NCBI RefSeq assembly: GCF_036634175.1
Contig: NZ_JAZIFX010000001.1
Coordinates: 5,704,001 to 5,768,000, forward strand
DNA: 64,000 nucleotides
Source: Streptomyces sp. P9-A2
GTDB lineage: Bacteria; Actinomycetota; Actinomycetes; Streptomycetales; Streptomycetaceae
Direction: 5' to 3'
Made by a program: the position numbers and the translations under genes. Below, piece after piece: positions 56,651 through 64,000 of the stretch. The notes under the pieces were generated by a model that saw only the letters and a list, made by a program, of their open reading frames with translations, was not told the DNA's origin and searched no databases. Each line of letters starts with the position of its first letter. Positions within the stretch are counted from its first letter, which is position 1.

Positions 56651-56686
56651 GAGGGGGACGCACCGGGTCCGGTGCGTCTCCCTCTC
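56651..56686 (+). terminator. Terminator of the gat operon
   Basis: GACGCACCGG (56657-56666) / CCGGTGCGTC (56669-56678), perfect 10 bp with the inner pairs forming the loop, flanked by AGAGGGG and CCCTCTCTT which continue the pairing. A strong, probably bidirectional terminator. Confidence 0.85.
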
Positions 56687-56829
56687 TTCCATGTTCTGGT
56701 GCGACCGGCTCCGTGACGCGCTCGGTGGCGCGCTCGGCGCCGGAGCGGCGAGCTGTCGCGGACCGACGGACGGCAACAGGCGGCCTCGCACCCCGCAACC
56801 CCGCATCCCGGTCTCCGGGCCTGGGGCGA

Positions 56830-56835
56830 TACGCT
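56830..56835 (+). promoter_or_regulatory. -10 box of a leaderless promoter
   Basis: TACGCT ends 6 nt before ATG 56842, with no ribosome site. Confidence 0.5.
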
Positions 56836-56841
56836 CCCGCG

Positions 56842-57246
56842 ATGAGCGGACGTGCTGATTCCGACCCGTCCCCGGACACTCGCGCCGAAGACGCCGACGA
56901 GACCGGACACCCCGAAGACGCCGACGAGACCGGGCGCGGCGACGAGGCCGAAGACGCCGGGCACGGGGAGCACGACGAGCAAGGCGACGAAGACGCCCCG
57001 CGCCGGGCCCGCCGGGCTCGGTGGGCCGCGGTCGGCACCGGGGCCGCACTCGCCCTGGCCGGGGTGGCCGCGGCGCTGCTCCGTCTCACCGGATCCGCGC
57101 CGGCCCTCGTCCCGGCGGCCTACGCCTGCGGTGCCGGTGTCTGCGCACTCGCCGCCGTGCTGGGCTCACGCGGACGGACCCGCAGGGCGCTGTGGCTGTT
57201 GGTCGCGGGGTTGATGGTGATGGCGCTGGGGGATCAGTTCGACTGA
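56842..57246 (+). CDS. Small membrane protein with acidic repeat N terminus
   Basis: A 134-residue protein. Residues 1-50 are acidic with a repeated EDADETG motif (twice), then a basic patch RRARRARW and three hydrophobic helices (GAALALAGVAAALLRL, LVPAAYACGAGVCALAAVL, LWLLVAGLMVMALG). Function unknown. Actinobacterial hypothetical type; ends 225 bp before an exporter gene. Confidence 0.75.
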   Translation: MSGRADSDPSPDTRAEDADETGHPEDADETGRGDEAEDAGHGEHDEQGDEDAPRRARRARWAAVGTGAALALAGVAAALLRLTGSAPALVPAAYACGAGVCALAAVLGSRGRTRRALWLLVAGLMVMALGDQFD

Positions 57247-57470
57247 CCCCGGTACGGGTGAGCGGCCTCACGTCCGGAGACGGATCCAAGGGGAGGGTCG
57301 TGAAATGTGTACATTCTGCGCATTGTGAATAAGCACACGAAAGTAACAATCGATCATTCTGGGCTGTAATAGTGCGAATTCCTTGCTCATGCGTTCTTTG
57401 CGGGCTGTTCGGTTCACAAGCGACTGTTCCCGGTCAAAGATCCACCGACAGTCACTCTGGAGCATGATTC
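57247..57470 (+). promoter_or_regulatory. AT-rich regulatory region before the MMPL exporter
   Basis: 224 bp with GC well below the rest, containing the palindrome AATGTGTACATT (57304-57315) and further A/T runs (GAATAAGCACACGAAAGTAACAAT). GGAG lies 9 nt before GTG 57471. Looks like a promoter with an operator for a local repressor, though no repressor gene is adjacent. Confidence 0.55.
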
Positions 57471-59717
57471 GTGACAGCACTCGCACGCTGGTGTGTCCGA
57501 CGCCGTCTGATCACCGTTCTGCTGTGGCTCCTCGCCCTCGGCGGGGTCGCTGCCGGAGCCTTCGCGACCGGGAACGCGTACTCGAACGACTACGAGGTGC
57601 CCGGCACCGAGTCCGGGTACGCCACCGAACTGCTGCGCGAGGGGTTCCCGGCCCTCTCGGGCGACAGCGACACCGTCGTCTGGCACACCCCCTCCGGCAG
57701 CGTCCTGGACTCCGACGTCGAACAGAGCATGACCCGCGCCCTGGACCGGATGGCGGACCTGCCCGGCATCGCCGCCGTGACCGGCCCCTACGGGGACGAC
57801 GGCACCGGCGGGATCAGCGCGGACGGCCGTACCGCCTACGCCACCGTCGTCTTCGACGACCTGGCCAAGGACATCGACGAGGGCGAGGCGGCGGCCGTGC
57901 TCGAAGCGGCCGAGGCCGCGGAGACCGACGGCCTCCAGGTGGAACTGGGCGGCAGCGCCGCCGCACTGACCGGGGCACCCGAGGGGCACCTCGCCGAGAT
58001 CGTCGGAGTGGCCGTCGCCGCCGTGGTCCTCTTCCTCGCCTTCGGCTCGCTCGCCGCCTCGCTGCTGCCCATCGCCACCGCGCTGGTCGGCGTCGGCACC
58101 GCGTACGCCTCGATCGTGCTGCTCGGGCACGTCATGACCGTCGCCGACTTCGCGCCGATGCTGGGCATGCTGATCGGACTCGGCGTCGGCATCGACTACG
58201 CGCTGTTCATCGTGACCAGGCACCGGCGCGGACTGAAGCGCGGGCTGTCCGTCGCCGAGGCCGCCACGGACGCCGTCGCCACCACCGGACGCGCGGTCGT
58301 GTTCGCGGGGGCCACCGTGTGCATCGCCCTGCTGGGCATGCTGATCCTCCGGCTGAACTTCCTCAACGGCGTCGCCGTCGCGGCCTCGCTCACCGTGGTG
58401 CTGACCGTCGCCGCCTCCGTCACCCTGCTGCCCGCCCTGCTGTCGCTCATCGGCATGCGCGCGCTCAACCGCCGCGAACGGCGCCGGCTGGCCCAGACCG
58501 GCCCGCAGCCGGAACTGCCGACCGGCTTCGCCGCCCGCTGGGCGGCGTTCGTGGAGCGCAGGCCCAAGCTGCTCGGTGTGCTCGCCCTGGCCGTCATGGC
58601 GGTACTGGCGCTGCCCACCTCCTCCCTGCACCTCGGCACGTCCGACCAGGGAAACGATCCGAAGACCTCCACCACCCGACAGGCCTACGACCTCCTCGCC
58701 GACGGATTCGGCCCCGGCGTCAACGGCCCGCTCACCCTCGTGACCGAGGTCGACGGCGCCGCCGACCGGCTCGCCCTGGACCGGATCGGTCCCGTCCTGG
58801 GCGGGACCGAGGGCGTCGCGGCCGTCGGACCAGTGGTCCACAGCGCGGACGGCGGCACCGCGTACCTCTCCGTCGTACCGGAGTCCTCCCCGCAGTCGAA
58901 GCAGACCAGTGACCTGGTCGACCGGCTGCGCGAGGACGTACTGCCGCGCGCCGAGGCCGGCACCGCCCTCGACGTGCGGGTCGGTGGCGTGACCGCCGGC
59001 TACGACGACTTCGCCGACGTCATCATCGGCAAGCTGCCCCTCTTCGTCGGCGTCGTCATCGGTCTGGGCTGTCTGCTGCTCCTGCTCGCCTTCCGGTCCA
59101 TAGCCATCCCGCTCAAGGCCGCCGCGATGAACGTGGCCGCCGTCGCCGCCACCTTCGGCGTGGTCGTGGCGATCTTCCAGTGGGGCTGGGGCAGCGAACT
59201 GCTGGGCCTGGGCAGCGGAGGCCCCATAGAACCCTTCCTGCCCGTGATCATGGTGTCGGTCCTCTTCGGGCTCTCCATGGACTACCAGGTCTTCCTGCTC
59301 AGCCGGATGTACGAGGAATGGCTGGAGACCGGCGACAACCGGCGCGCGGTACGGGTCGGCCTCGCCGAGACCGGCCGGGTGATCAACTCCGCGGCCGTGA
59401 TCATGATCTCGGTCTTCCTCGCCTTCGTCCTGACCGGTGACCGCGTGATAGCGATGTTCGGCATCGCGCTCGCCGCCGCCGTCGCCCTCGACGCCTTCGT
59501 GCTGCGGACCCTGCTCGTCCCCGCCCTCATGCACCTGCTCGGCGACGCCAACTGGTGGCTGCCGCGCCGGCTGGACCGGATCCTGCCGCGCATCAGCATC
59601 GAACCGCCCGAGAGCCGTGCCGCCCATGAGAGGCTGGCCGCCGCCACCGACACCGAGGTGGAGGACGTGCTCGCCAAGGAGGAACGGCAGACGGATGTAC
59701 GCCATACGACTGGGTGA
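57471..59717 (+). CDS. MMPL family (RND-type) exporter
   Basis: A 748-residue membrane transporter with about 12 helices in two halves, each with an extracytoplasmic loop. The proton-relay Asp/Tyr motifs are GLGVGIDYALFIVTRHRRG (first half) and FGLSMDYQVFLLSRM (second half). Related to mycobacterial MmpL and streptomycete ActII-ORF3 drug or lipid exporters. The last 23 nt overlap a GNAT acetyltransferase gene. Confidence 0.94.
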   Translation: MTALARWCVRRRLITVLLWLLALGGVAAGAFATGNAYSNDYEVPGTESGYATELLREGFPALSGDSDTVVWHTPSGSVLDSDVEQSMTRALDRMADLPGIAAVTGPYGDDGTGGISADGRTAYATVVFDDLAKDIDEGEAAAVLEAAEAAETDGLQVELGGSAAALTGAPEGHLAEIVGVAVAAVVLFLAFGSLAASLLPIATALVGVGTAYASIVLLGHVMTVADFAPMLGMLIGLGVGIDYALFIVTRHRRGLKRGLSVAEAATDAVATTGRAVVFAGATVCIALLGMLILRLNFLNGVAVAASLTVVLTVAASVTLLPALLSLIGMRALNRRERRRLAQTGPQPELPTGFAARWAAFVERRPKLLGVLALAVMAVLALPTSSLHLGTSDQGNDPKTSTTRQAYDLLADGFGPGVNGPLTLVTEVDGAADRLALDRIGPVLGGTEGVAAVGPVVHSADGGTAYLSVVPESSPQSKQTSDLVDRLREDVLPRAEAGTALDVRVGGVTAGYDDFADVIIGKLPLFVGVVIGLGCLLLLLAFRSIAIPLKAAAMNVAAVAATFGVVVAIFQWGWGSELLGLGSGGPIEPFLPVIMVSVLFGLSMDYQVFLLSRMYEEWLETGDNRRAVRVGLAETGRVINSAAVIMISVFLAFVLTGDRVIAMFGIALAAAVALDAFVLRTLLVPALMHLLGDANWWLPRRLDRILPRISIEPPESRAAHERLAAATDTEVEDVLAKEERQTDVRHTTG

Positions 59718-60264
59718 CGACGGAGCCGAACTGCGCCCCCTGGAGCCCTGGCACGCGCAGGAGTTCCTCGCCCATCTGGAGCGGGGCCGGGAATTCATCA
59801 ACCAGTACGTCCCCTTCGGCTCCAAGGCCGTCGACGTGCCCACCGCGCGGGAGACCCTCCAGCGGTACGCCGACCTCCGCGCCGCCGACACGGCCGCGCT
59901 GCACGGCCTGTGGCTGGACGGCACCCTGGTGGGCGGGGTGCTCACGCTGAACTTCGACGCCGCGGGCGGCACCTGCGAGGTCGGCTGCTGGCTGGAGCCG
60001 GCCGCCACCGGGCACGGGCTGGTCACCCGCGCCATGCGGGTGCTGATCGACTGGGTGATCGACCAGCGGGGCATCCACCGCGTGGAGTGGGTCGCCGCCG
60101 CCGGCAACGAGCCCAGCCTCAACATCGCCCGCCGGCTCGGCATGACCCGCGACGGGGTACGGCGCCAGTCCCATCTCCACCACGGCGTACGGCACGACCT
60201 GGAGGTGTGGTCGGTGCTGGCTCCCGAATGGCGGCAGGCACGCGCGGCGCACAGCGGGCGTTAA
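59695..60264 (+). CDS. GNAT acetyltransferase (RimJ/RimL type)
   Basis: A 189-residue N-acetyltransferase with LRPLEPWHAQEFLAHLERGRE, GGVLTLNFD, CoA-binding stretch VGCWLEPAATGHGLVTRAM, then WVIDQRGIHRVEWVAAAGNEPSLNIARRLGMTRDG. The usual Q/RxxGxG/A loop reads EPAATGHG. ATG 59695 follows AAGGAGG and lies inside the MMPL gene, so translation is coupled. Confidence 0.92.
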   Translation: MYAIRLGDDGAELRPLEPWHAQEFLAHLERGREFINQYVPFGSKAVDVPTARETLQRYADLRAADTAALHGLWLDGTLVGGVLTLNFDAAGGTCEVGCWLEPAATGHGLVTRAMRVLIDWVIDQRGIHRVEWVAAAGNEPSLNIARRLGMTRDGVRRQSHLHHGVRHDLEVWSVLAPEWRQARAAHSGR

Positions 60265-60286
60265 GGGACTTCTCAGAGAGCGTCCG

Positions 60287-60292
60287 TACGGT
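60287..60292 (+). promoter_or_regulatory. -10 box of a leaderless promoter
   Basis: TACGGT ends 7 nt before ATG 60300, with no ribosome site. Confidence 0.45.
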
Positions 60293-60299
60293 GCGACCC

Positions 60300-60914
60300 A
60301 TGGAAACCAGGACCGAGACCGAGAAGGCGGCCAAGGCCGAGGACAACGGCGCCGATGACGGCGCGGACAGGAGCGGGACCGAAGCCGGGACCGAAGCCGG
60401 GGCCGGGGCGGCCGTTGACGCCGACGCGGCCGGTGGCAGCACCACGGAGACGGCAACGGAGCCGGAGCCGGAGACCGCGGCGGAGCCGGAGACCGCGGCG
60501 GAGCCGGAGACCCGGGACGCCCCCGGCGTCGGGCAGGGCGCCGCGGCGATCGTCTCCGCCGGGCTCGGCATCGTCTCGCTCACCGGCAGCTGGCTCGGCA
60601 CGGTGGCCGCCGCACGCGAAACCCTCGTCGGCCAGCTGGAGACCGCCGCGGACTCGACCGTCGCCACCCAGGTCAAGGAGATCTACGGCGACGCCTGGCA
60701 GACCAGCGCGCTGTGGGGTGGCCTGTTCGCGCTCACCGCGCTGATCGTCGGTGTGGCGGTGCTCGTCCGGCCCGCGTTCGGGACGCCCGGTGCCGGGCAG
60801 GCGCCCTGGATCAAGTCGGTCGCCTGGGCCGGTGTCGCACTCGGCGCCATCGGGCTGCTGCTCGCCGTCCTCAAGTACACCGACGTACTGCTGGGGCTGC
60901 CCGCCGCCGGTTGA
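60300..60914 (+). CDS. Hypothetical membrane protein with acidic low-complexity N terminus
   Basis: A 204-residue protein. Residues 1-75 are Glu/Thr/Ala/Pro-rich, with TEPEPETAAEPETAAEPET built from a short repeat. Then helices AAAIVSAGLGIVSLTGSWLG, WGGLFALTALIVGVAVLV and VAWAGVALGAIGLLLAVL. No family recognised. Confidence 0.75.
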   Translation: METRTETEKAAKAEDNGADDGADRSGTEAGTEAGAGAAVDADAAGGSTTETATEPEPETAAEPETAAEPETRDAPGVGQGAAAIVSAGLGIVSLTGSWLGTVAAARETLVGQLETAADSTVATQVKEIYGDAWQTSALWGGLFALTALIVGVAVLVRPAFGTPGAGQAPWIKSVAWAGVALGAIGLLLAVLKYTDVLLGLPAAG

Positions 60915-61149
60915 GCCACCACGGGACACCCCGGCAGGCGCCGGGGAGATTCCTGGCAGTTCCCGAGCAGCCCCGGAGAGGCCTCGGCCTCGCCGTTTCG
61001 GGTGGATGCCCGCTCCCGTGCAGTGCGTCAGGGAACGTCGCATCGCCTTCCGGGTGGTGCGACGTTGTGTCCTCGACGGTGCCGGGGGCGGTCTTGGGCA
61101 GGTGTGGCGGACCGGGTGTGGAAGGTGCCGTTGACGGATGACGGCGTGG

Positions 61150-61725
61150 TCGGTCACTCGTCCGGGTGGGTGTGACGGGAAGCGAGAAGGCCTCGACGAC
61201 GCTCGCCCGCACCCACAGCCTGATCCGGTTCGAGGAACTGGACATCACGAACACGACCGCCTCCGCGAAGGGAACCGTCGCACAGCCCGGCAAACGGGGC
61301 GCGGCAGATAGCCGGACCGAACCGGGTGATCCTCACCCAGGGCCGGAGCCCGCTGCGCCGCCGCACCGCTGCGCCGCCGCACCGCTGCGCCGCCGTACCG
61401 GTGAGAAGGCTCCGGGCCGGGTCGAGGACGTACCCGCCCCTGCACCCCGCTGCGGTGCAGTGCCTGTGACTGTGGATGGACCGAGAGGAACTCGCGCAAG
61501 AGCCAAGCCGAGTTCGTCTGCGTGTCCTGCGGGTTTACCTGCGACGCGGATGAGAGCGCGGCAGTCGACGTCGCGGCAGGACAAGGCGGGATTCCCCGCC
61601 CCCGGCGCGCAGCCGGTGCCGGAGGGGCGACAGCGGCCACCAGCTGTTCGCGAGCGCCCGTGAACCTCGACCCACCCGGGTTGGAATCCTCCTCTTTTAA
61701 GAGGGGGAGGATGTCGAGTGTCCGA
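61150..61725 (+). pseudogene. Second TnpB relic, zinc-ribbon type, with right end
   Basis: Two frames carry pieces of one gene. Frame 1 (61166 to about 61440) has KASTTLARTHSLIRFEELDI (RuvC-II Glu) and TASAKGTVAQPG. The next frame from 61450 has LRCSACDCGWTERNSRKSQ, FVCVSCGF and CDADESAAVDVAAGQ (Zn ribbon and RuvC-III Asp). The RuvC-I part is missing. This lineage differs from the zinc-less TnpB at the window start. Inactive. Confidence 0.85.
61686..61716 (+). repeat. Right-end hairpin of the second TnpB element
   Basis: ATCCTCC (61686-61692) pairs with GGAGGAT (61706-61712), continued by TCTT/AAGAGG with a small bulge, ending GGATGTCGA. This matches the known right-end pattern of IS200/IS605 elements (hairpin then GGATGTCAA). 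The bases just beyond would have been the guide of its omega RNA. Confidence 0.75.
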
Positions 61726-61867
61726 CATCCTCGATAAGCTCGACGTCTCCGGACGCGGTGAGGCAGCGGCGCTCGCCCACCGCCTGGAGCTGTTCGCGGC
61801 CCGGCCGGGAACGGGCCCGCGACGGGACAATGGGCGGCACACCCACGCGGCCCTGGAAGGGGGAGCG

Positions 61868-62125
61868 GTGTTCAACGCTTTCGAGGAACTGTTCGCTCCC
61901 GGCCGCAAACATACCCAGGACGAGCAGAACCGCCTCGCACTGACCCGGGAGGACGTCGGCGACGCCGGTCCCGGGAACGGACCGATAGATCTCGAGTCCG
62001 GAAAGGTCGTCGTACGCCCGTCACCGGAACCCGGCGAGCTCGAACCGGAGCCGGAGCCGGAACCGGAGCCAGAGCCGGAACCGGAGCCGGAACCGGAGCC
62101 GGAACCGGCGGACGAAAGCCCTTAG
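61868..62125 (+). CDS. DUF6191 family protein with (Glu-Pro)n tail
   Basis: An 85-residue protein: VFNAFEELFAPGRKHTQDEQNRLALTREDVGDAG, then PIDLESGKVVVRP, then about 12 Glu-Pro dipeptides (62038-62109) from 6-bp GAGCCG/GAACCG repeats. GTG 61868 with GGGGGAGC site matches family N termini. The frame is open back to GTG 61718, right at the TnpB relic end. The TAG stop overlaps the stop of the opposite gene. Confidence 0.8.
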   Translation: MFNAFEELFAPGRKHTQDEQNRLALTREDVGDAGPGNGPIDLESGKVVVRPSPEPGELEPEPEPEPEPEPEPEPEPEPEPADESP

Positions 62126-63285
62126 CTCACCCGGACCTCCAGGATGCGGTCGTCCTCGCCGCCCGGGTCGCCGCGGCCGTCCGTGTTGCTGGTGACCAGC
62201 CACAGCTTGTCGCCGCCCGCCGCCGCCACCGTGCGCAGCCGCCCGTACTCGCCCTCCAGGAAGGCCTGCGGGTCCGCCGAGGCCTCCGTACCCTTGAGCG
62301 GGATCCGCCACAGGCGCTCGCCGCGCAGGCCCGCCATCCAGACCGACCCCTCCGCGTACGCGATGCCGCTGGGGGAGGCCTCGTCCGTGCTCCACTGGGC
62401 GATCGGGCTGCGGAAGTCGTCGTCGTCGGACGTGCCCTCCGTCTCGGGCCAGCCGTAGTTGGCGCCGGGCTCGATCGCGTTGAGCTCGTCCCAGGTGTTC
62501 TGGCCGAACTCCGAGGCGAACAACCGCTGCTTGGAGTCCCAGGCCAGGCCCTGCACATTGCGGTGCCCCAGCGAGTACACCGCGGAGTCGGGGAGCGGGT
62601 TGCCCGGCGCCGGCTCACCCTCCGGGGTCAGCCGCAGGATCTTGCCGCCCAGCGACTTCTCGTCCTGGGAGAGGCCGGTGTCGCCGCTCTCGCCCGTGCC
62701 CACGTACAGCATCCGGTCCGGGCCGAACGCGATCCGGCCGCCGTTGTGAACCACACCCTTGGGGATGCCCCGGAACACCGTGTCCGGCGCGCCCAACCGC
62801 TCACCCTCGGGCTTCTTCTCGTCATAGATCATACGGACGACGCGATTGTCCGAGGCCGAGGTGAAGTAGGCGTAGACCATGCGGTCCGAGGCGTACTCGG
62901 GGGAGAGCGCGATGCCGAGCAGGCCGCCCTCGCCGGCCGGCGACACCCCCGGCACCTCACCCAGCTCGGACGTCTCGCCCGTGTCGGCGTCGACCCGGCT
63001 GATCGTGGCCTCGTCCCGTGACGACACCAGCAGATCGCCATCGGCCAGGGGAGCGAGCCCCCACGGGGAGCGCAGATCCGTACCGACCGTACGGAGCACC
63101 TCCACCGAGCCCTTCGCGGGCGGCGTCTCCTCGGTGCCGCTCCCCGGGGACGAGGACCGTCCGGCCGAACCGCCCGAGGAGGAGGCGGCGTCCTTGCCCG
63201 GTGATCCTCCGTCGTCGGAGGAACAGCCGGCCGTCAGCAGGAGCACGGCGGTGGCCAGCACGGCCGTAACGGCTCGATGGTGCAC
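62122..63285 (-). CDS. Lipoprotein PQQ-dependent sugar dehydrogenase-like (GSDH family)
   Basis: A 387-residue exported beta-propeller. Signal peptide with lipobox LTAGC (Cys about 20), Ser/Gly linker, then family motifs LRSPWGLAPLADGDLLV, GGLLGIALSPEYA, NGGRIAFGPD, LYVGTGE, GHRNVQGLAWD, ELNAIEPGANYGWPE. Oxidises sugars if PQQ is available; cofactor residues cannot be checked further here. GTG 63285 with AAGGGA site. Convergent with and overlapping the DUF6191 stop by 3 nt. Confidence 0.93.
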   Translation of the reverse strand: MHHRAVTAVLATAVLLLTAGCSSDDGGSPGKDAASSSGGSAGRSSSPGSGTEETPPAKGSVEVLRTVGTDLRSPWGLAPLADGDLLVSSRDEATISRVDADTGETSELGEVPGVSPAGEGGLLGIALSPEYASDRMVYAYFTSASDNRVVRMIYDEKKPEGERLGAPDTVFRGIPKGVVHNGGRIAFGPDRMLYVGTGESGDTGLSQDEKSLGGKILRLTPEGEPAPGNPLPDSAVYSLGHRNVQGLAWDSKQRLFASEFGQNTWDELNAIEPGANYGWPETEGTSDDDDFRSPIAQWSTDEASPSGIAYAEGSVWMAGLRGERLWRIPLKGTEASADPQAFLEGEYGRLRTVAAAGGDKLWLVTSNTDGRGDPGGEDDRILEVRVS

Positions 63286-63578
63286 GATGTCGTCCCTTCG
63301 ACGCGGCGGGTCCTCCCTGTCATACACCGCCCGCGCCCCAGAAGTTCCCGATCACGCGAGCCCGAACCGTCGATCACCGGCCGGCCCCGGCCCGGATTCC
63401 ACGATCGTGGCTCGACGGCCTATGGTCCCGGGTCCTGCTCCCACGGTTTCGTCCTGATGGCCCGGGTCTTCGGGGCCCGTTCGTCACGGCCGACCCGACC
63501 GGTTGCGCTCCCGGTTCCGGTCCATGATCCCGGCCCGACGGCCCGTGACGTCAGGTACCGCTCCCGCGAGTCTCCGTC
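63286..63578. other. 293-bp intergenic region
   Basis: No gene. Contains degenerate GGCCCG/CCCGACGG repeats (about 63420-63560). Confidence 0.5.
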
Positions 63579-64000
63579 TCAGTCCCACGACTCCTGGGCC
63601 GCGGGCAGTTCCGCGATCTCCGCCAGGTCGGCCTCCGTCAGACGAAGGTCCGCCGCCCCCGCGTTCTCGGTGACCCATCGCTCCTGCTTGGCGCCCGGCA
63701 CCGGGATCACCTGCCCGCCCTGCGCCAGCACCCAGGCCAGGGCCACCTGCGCCGGGGTGACGTCCTCGCCGTGCCGGCGGGCGACACGGCGCAGCCCGGC
63801 CACGATCGGCTGGTTCGCAGCCATCATCTCGGCGGTGAAACGGGGGTGCCGGGCCCGCAGATCGTCCGCCTCGAAACCCTCACCCGGCGTCAGCGTGCCG
63901 GTCAGGAAGCCGTTGCCCAGTGGCATCGCGGCCAGGAAACCCACACCGCGCGCGGCGCACCACGGCAGCAGCACCTCTCGGGCCTGGGACGACCACACCG
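63579..64000 (-). CDS. Aldo/keto reductase, N-terminal part beyond window
   Basis: The C-terminal 139 or more residues of an aldo/keto reductase: VLLPWCAARGVGFLAAMPLGNGFLTG, AQVALAWVLAQGGQVIPVPGAKQERWVTENAGA (nucleotide-binding C-terminal site) and a terminal LAEIAELP. The frame runs off the window end, so the catalytic Asp/Tyr/Lys are not visible. Distinct from the reductase at 37 kb. Confidence 0.92.
   Translation of the reverse strand, partial: VWSSQAREVLLPWCAARGVGFLAAMPLGNGFLTGTLTPGEGFEADDLRARHPRFTAEMMAANQPIVAGLRRVARRHGEDVTPAQVALAWVLAQGGQVIPVPGAKQERWVTENAGAADLRLTEADLAEIAELPAAQESWD

Noticed and set aside
57268..57486. 72-residue minus-strand ORF before the MMPL gene
   Set aside because: AT-rich region with no Streptomyces codon bias, and it overlaps the exporter start.
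61718..61867. N-terminal extension of the DUF6191 protein
   Set aside because: Begins at the TnpB relic end, has no ribosome site and does not resemble the family; GTG 61868 has both.

Overview
The window is a high-GC actinobacterial chromosome segment, almost certainly Streptomyces. The evidence is the very strong G/C bias at third codon positions, frequent GTG starts, likely leaderless promoters, a DUF397/XRE/ATPase regulatory triad, two L,D-transpeptidases and an RmdB-type c-di-GMP protein. From memory, the gene order (heterodimeric ABC exporter, glycine-cleavage genes, oligopeptide transporter, cysteine desulfurase, mnmA, ligA, rmdB, gatCAB) follows the S. coelicolor SCO545x-SCO550x neighbourhood, so most of it is conserved core.

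Layout. 1-1.5 kb: decayed TnpB (IS605 OrfB-like) with a terminal hairpin. 1.5-5.3 kb (minus): heterodimeric ABC exporter. 5.5-7.3 kb: DrrAB-like drug ABC pair. 7.6-9.6 kb: NarL-type two-component pair. 9.6-11.9 kb (minus): glgX. 12.3-15.0 kb: two lipoprotein L,D-transpeptidases. 15.3-18.7 kb: enoyl-CoA hydratase, anti-sigma-like ATPase, GH25 lysozyme, uncertain ORF, cold-shock-domain protein. 18.8-23.7 kb (minus): serine/glycine block sdaA, glyA, gcvH, gcvT, led by a tandem glycine riboswitch. 23.9-26.7 kb: P-loop ATPase and two SseB-family proteins. 27.1-33.1 kb: five-gene oligopeptide ABC importer. 33.4-36.2 kb: UPF0126 membrane protein, thioesterase-like protein, cysteine desulfurase.

36.2-38.9 kb is the clearest accessory insertion: a 286-bp MITE at the stop codon of the cysteine desulfurase gene, an IS5 transposase relic, a divergent aldo/keto reductase-HxlR pair, and an orphan TPP riboswitch antisense to the HxlR 3' end. 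39.0-41.5 kb returns to core (amidase, mnmA, small conserved protein). 41.6-43.6 kb is a WhiJ-like DUF397/XRE/ATPase module. 43.7-47.6 kb holds a hydrolase, DUF427, LOG-family, SDR and MetE-like genes. 47.6-57.2 kb: ligA, rmdB, gatC, gatA, a small membrane protein, gatB and another membrane protein. 57.5-60.9 kb: MMPL exporter, GNAT acetyltransferase, acidic membrane protein. 61.1-61.7 kb: a second, unrelated TnpB relic with a clear right-end hairpin. 61.9-64 kb: DUF6191 protein, a lipoprotein sugar-dehydrogenase homologue and a truncated aldo/keto reductase.

Functional links: serine deamination, serine-glycine interconversion and glycine cleavage lie together, with glycine sensing at gcvT. 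Cysteine desulfurase and MnmA are the usual sulfur donor and tRNA thiolase. GatCAB is complete. The most unusual items are the orphan TPP aptamer, the MITE at a stop codon, the two TnpB relics with intact terminal hairpins, several perfect tandem repeats inside or beside genes, and a UPF0126 start site placed against a terminator-like hairpin.
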